Of a stretch of 7,862 nt of DNA, positions 6,131-7,862 are shown in pieces. The DNA lies in the NCBI GenBank assembly GCA_947442905.1, contig CANEWV010000066.1, positions 1-7,862 of the forward strand. Direction: 5' to 3'. Each line of letters starts with the position of its first letter. Within the stretch, counting starts at the first letter, position 1. Both the position numbers and the translations under genes were made by a program. The DNA comes from Chitinophagaceae bacterium (GTDB lineage Bacteria > Bacteroidota > Bacteroidia > Chitinophagales > Chitinophagaceae). The notes beneath the pieces were generated by a model. It was not told where the DNA came from. It did no database searches and was given only the letters and a program-made list of their open reading frames with translations.

Positions 6131-7762
6131 TTAGGCTTCGTTTAGGAACGGATACTTGTAATCCACAGGGGGATTAAAGGTCTCTTTTATCGTTCTGGCA
6201 CTTAACCAACGGTATAAATTAATCAGGCTACCGGCTTTATCATTGGTCCCAGAGGCACGGGCACCTCCAAACGGTTGTTGCCCTACCACAGCCCCTGTAG
6301 GCTTGTCGTTGATATAAAAGTTACCCGCAGCGTGACGTAATTTATTGGTAGCCAGCTCTACAGCAGCTCTATCTTGCGATATAATTGCCCCTGTTAAAGC
6401 GTATTTTGAAGTTGTATTTACCAAATCAAGGGTTTTTTCGAAGGCTTCGGCTTTGTAGGTGTAAATGGTTAAAACCGGTCCAAAAATCTCTTCGCACATC
6501 GTTACGTACTTTGGATCAGACACTTCAATAACGGTAGGCTCTACAAAATAGCCATCTTTTTTACTGTAATTTCCACCCACAAGTATTTTGGCTTTTGTAT
6601 CCTTTTTAGCCCTGTCAATATATTTTGCAATGTTGTTAAATGACTTTTCGTCAATAACGGCATTTACAAAATTAGAGAAGTCTTCTACGGTTCCCATTTT
6701 CATGGATTGTACCGCAGCTACTAATTTAGTTTTGATAGCAGGAGCCAGGTTGCTTGGAATATAGGCTCTTGAAGCGGCAGAACATTTTTGACCTTGAAAT
6801 TCAAAAGCGCCTCTTGCAAGTGCAGTAACAACAGTATCAACATCTGCAGATTTATGCACCATCACAAAATCTTTACCACCTGTTTCACCAACAATGCGCG
6901 GGTAGGTTTTGTATTTAGGAATGTTTTCACCAATCACTTTCCACATATTATTAAATACACCCGTAGATCCTGTAAAGTGCACGCCCGCAAAATCGGGGTG
7001 AGAGAAACAAACTTCACCAACGGTAGGACCGTCTACATAAATTAAATTGATAACACCATCCGGTAAGCCCGCTTCTTTTAAAATACGCATAAACATTTGC
7101 GCCGAATAAATTTGTGTATTGGCAGGTTTCCAAACAACGGTATTGCCACACATGGCAGCAGAAGTAGGAAGATTACCACCAATTGCTGTAAAATTAAATG
7201 GAGTAACAGCTAGCACAAATCCTTCTAGTGGGCGCCATTCAAGACGGTTGTGCATGCCTGGTGCTGATGCAGGTTGCTGCTTATATATCTCACTTAAAAA
7301 GTGAACATTAAAACGTAAAAAATCGATGAGTTCACAAGCAGCGTCAATTTCTGCTTGGTACGCATTTTTACTTTGACCAAGCATGGTGGTACCATTAATA
7401 TGGTAACGGTATTTGGTAGCCAGTAAATCTGCGGCTTTTAAAAATATATGCGCTCTGTTTTCCCATGACATAGCAGCCCAAGCATCTTTTGCTTTGAGCG
7501 CTGCATTTACTGCGTCGATGGCGTGTTTTTTATTCCCTACATGAAAATAACCAAGGGTATGCGCGCGCTCATGTGGCGGGTGCATAGCTTCCTTTTTTAC
7601 GGTTCTTACAGCTTTACCGCCAATATACATAGGTACATCAATGACCTGTTTTTTTAAAGCGGCCAAGGTTTTTTTGAGGGCAGCACGCTCTGCGCTTCCT
7701 GGCGCGTAACTTAATACGGGTTCGTTGGCGGGTTGCGGGTAATGAAAAGTTCCAATTGACAT
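6131..7762 (-). CDS. pruA: L-glutamate gamma-semialdehyde (1-pyrroline-5-carboxylate) dehydrogenase
   Basis: This NAD-dependent aldehyde dehydrogenase oxidises glutamate gamma-semialdehyde, which is in equilibrium with P5C, to glutamate: the last step of proline catabolism and of the arginine/ornithine route. The 543 residues match the stand-alone 'group 1' P5C dehydrogenases, not the PutA fusion. Motifs in order are TPFNFTAIGGNLPT (187-200, catalytic-site Asn190), WKPA (211-214), FTGSTG (263-268, nucleotide binding), GETGGKDF (292-299, general base Glu293), FEFQGQKCSAASR (320-332, nucleophile Cys327), EEIFGPV (424-430) and the C-terminal PFGGARASGTNDKAG (497-511). The N-terminal extension with YPQPANEP is typical of this subgroup. 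The start at ATG 7762-7760 fits. No proline dehydrogenase gene is beside it. The symbol pruA is used by homology; rocA would also be acceptable. It lies 46 nt upstream of pdhA on the same strand. Confidence 0.95.
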   Translation of the reverse strand: MSIGTFHYPQPANEPVLSYAPGSAERAALKKTLAALKKQVIDVPMYIGGKAVRTVKKEAMHPPHERAHTLGYFHVGNKKHAIDAVNAALKAKDAWAAMSWENRAHIFLKAADLLATKYRYHINGTTMLGQSKNAYQAEIDAACELIDFLRFNVHFLSEIYKQQPASAPGMHNRLEWRPLEGFVLAVTPFNFTAIGGNLPTSAAMCGNTVVWKPANTQIYSAQMFMRILKEAGLPDGVINLIYVDGPTVGEVCFSHPDFAGVHFTGSTGVFNNMWKVIGENIPKYKTYPRIVGETGGKDFVMVHKSADVDTVVTALARGAFEFQGQKCSAASRAYIPSNLAPAIKTKLVAAVQSMKMGTVEDFSNFVNAVIDEKSFNNIAKYIDRAKKDTKAKILVGGNYSKKDGYFVEPTVIEVSDPKYVTMCEEIFGPVLTIYTYKAEAFEKTLDLVNTTSKYALTGAIISQDRAAVELATNKLRHAAGNFYINDKPTGAVVGQQPFGGARASGTNDKAGSLINLYRWLSARTIKETFNPPVDYKYPFLNEA

Positions 7763-7793
7763 GATACTATTATTTATAGTGGTCTATTATTTT

Positions 7794-7862
7794 TTATTCT
7801 GGTAATAAAACAAATTTTGCTTTATTGGCTTCGTTAAAATATTTATTGGCGAGTGCTTTTGT
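7794..7862 (-). CDS. C-terminal end of an unnamed protein (possibly M16-type peptidase)
   Basis: On the minus strand a reading frame enters from the right edge and runs 22 codons to TAA at 7796-7794. The tail contains ALANKYFN and ends KFVLLPE. The stop is 31 nt before the P5C dehydrogenase ATG, a spacing like the other gene gaps here, which supports a real gene end. The helix-like KYFN followed by a short hydrophobic strand ending in PE resembles the C-termini of zinc-dependent M16 (insulinase-like) peptidases as I remember them, but 22 residues cannot establish this. No catalytic motif is visible. Confidence 0.5.
   Translation of the reverse strand, partial: TKALANKYFNEANKAKFVLLPE

Noticed and set aside
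6788..7045. 85-codon open frame on the plus strand inside the P5C dehydrogenase gene
   Set aside because: It is antisense to the catalytic region of the dehydrogenase, has no recognisable motif, and is a by-product of codon use in the real gene.
1..7862. Mobile elements, CRISPR arrays, tRNA/rRNA genes or attachment sites
   Set aside because: I saw no transposase, integrase, regularly spaced repeats, cloverleaf-like sequence or rRNA segment by eye. Nearly all of the window is coding and the gaps are under 80 nt.

Overview
The window reads as a chromosomal core region of a member of the Bacteroidota. The evidence is an AT-rich composition, ATG or GTG starts without clear Shine-Dalgarno sequences, two -7 elements that match the Bacteroidota consensus TAnnTTTG, and family-level features typical of that phylum (a fused SpmA-SpmB protein and a free-standing LutA-like protein beside a membrane-anchored TPR protein). 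I cannot fix the family from sequence alone. Chitinophagia/Sphingobacteriia-like or Flavobacteriia-like lineages both fit.

Layout, left to right. Positions 1-786 (minus) hold most of a glutaminyl-peptide cyclotransferase lipoprotein that runs off the left edge. Just upstream on the same strand is ychF (802-1905), with 15 nt between them. A 73-nt divergent spacer (1906-1978) then separates ychF from a plus-strand gene for a fused SpmA/SpmB membrane protein (1979-3211), the only plus-strand gene. Its 3' end overlaps by 8 nt the 3' end of a convergent EVE-domain gene (3204-3620, minus). The rest is a minus-strand run. In transcription order from the right edge it is: the last 22 codons of an unnamed gene (7794-7862), an L-glutamate-gamma-semialdehyde (P5C) dehydrogenase (6131-7762), pyruvate dehydrogenase E1 alpha with a GTG start (5089-6084), a single-span TPR protein (4384-5055), a LutA-like cysteine-rich protein (3660-4379) and the EVE protein.

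The genes share a flavour of central metabolism (proline/arginine catabolism to glutamate, pyruvate to acetyl-CoA, possibly lactate or another 2-hydroxyacid oxidation) plus housekeeping (YchF, EVE, TPR). They do not form one recognisable pathway operon. pdhA lacks its E1 beta and E2 partners here, and lutA lacks lutB and lutC. Gaps are short, with no tRNA, rRNA, insertion sequence, CRISPR array, phage gene or obvious terminator hairpin. I found no previously undescribed system. The observations worth a second look are modest: a repeated promoter-like element, a forced GTG start, orphan subunits, a fused spmAB in a lineage not known to sporulate, and one unusual residue in the cyclotransferase.
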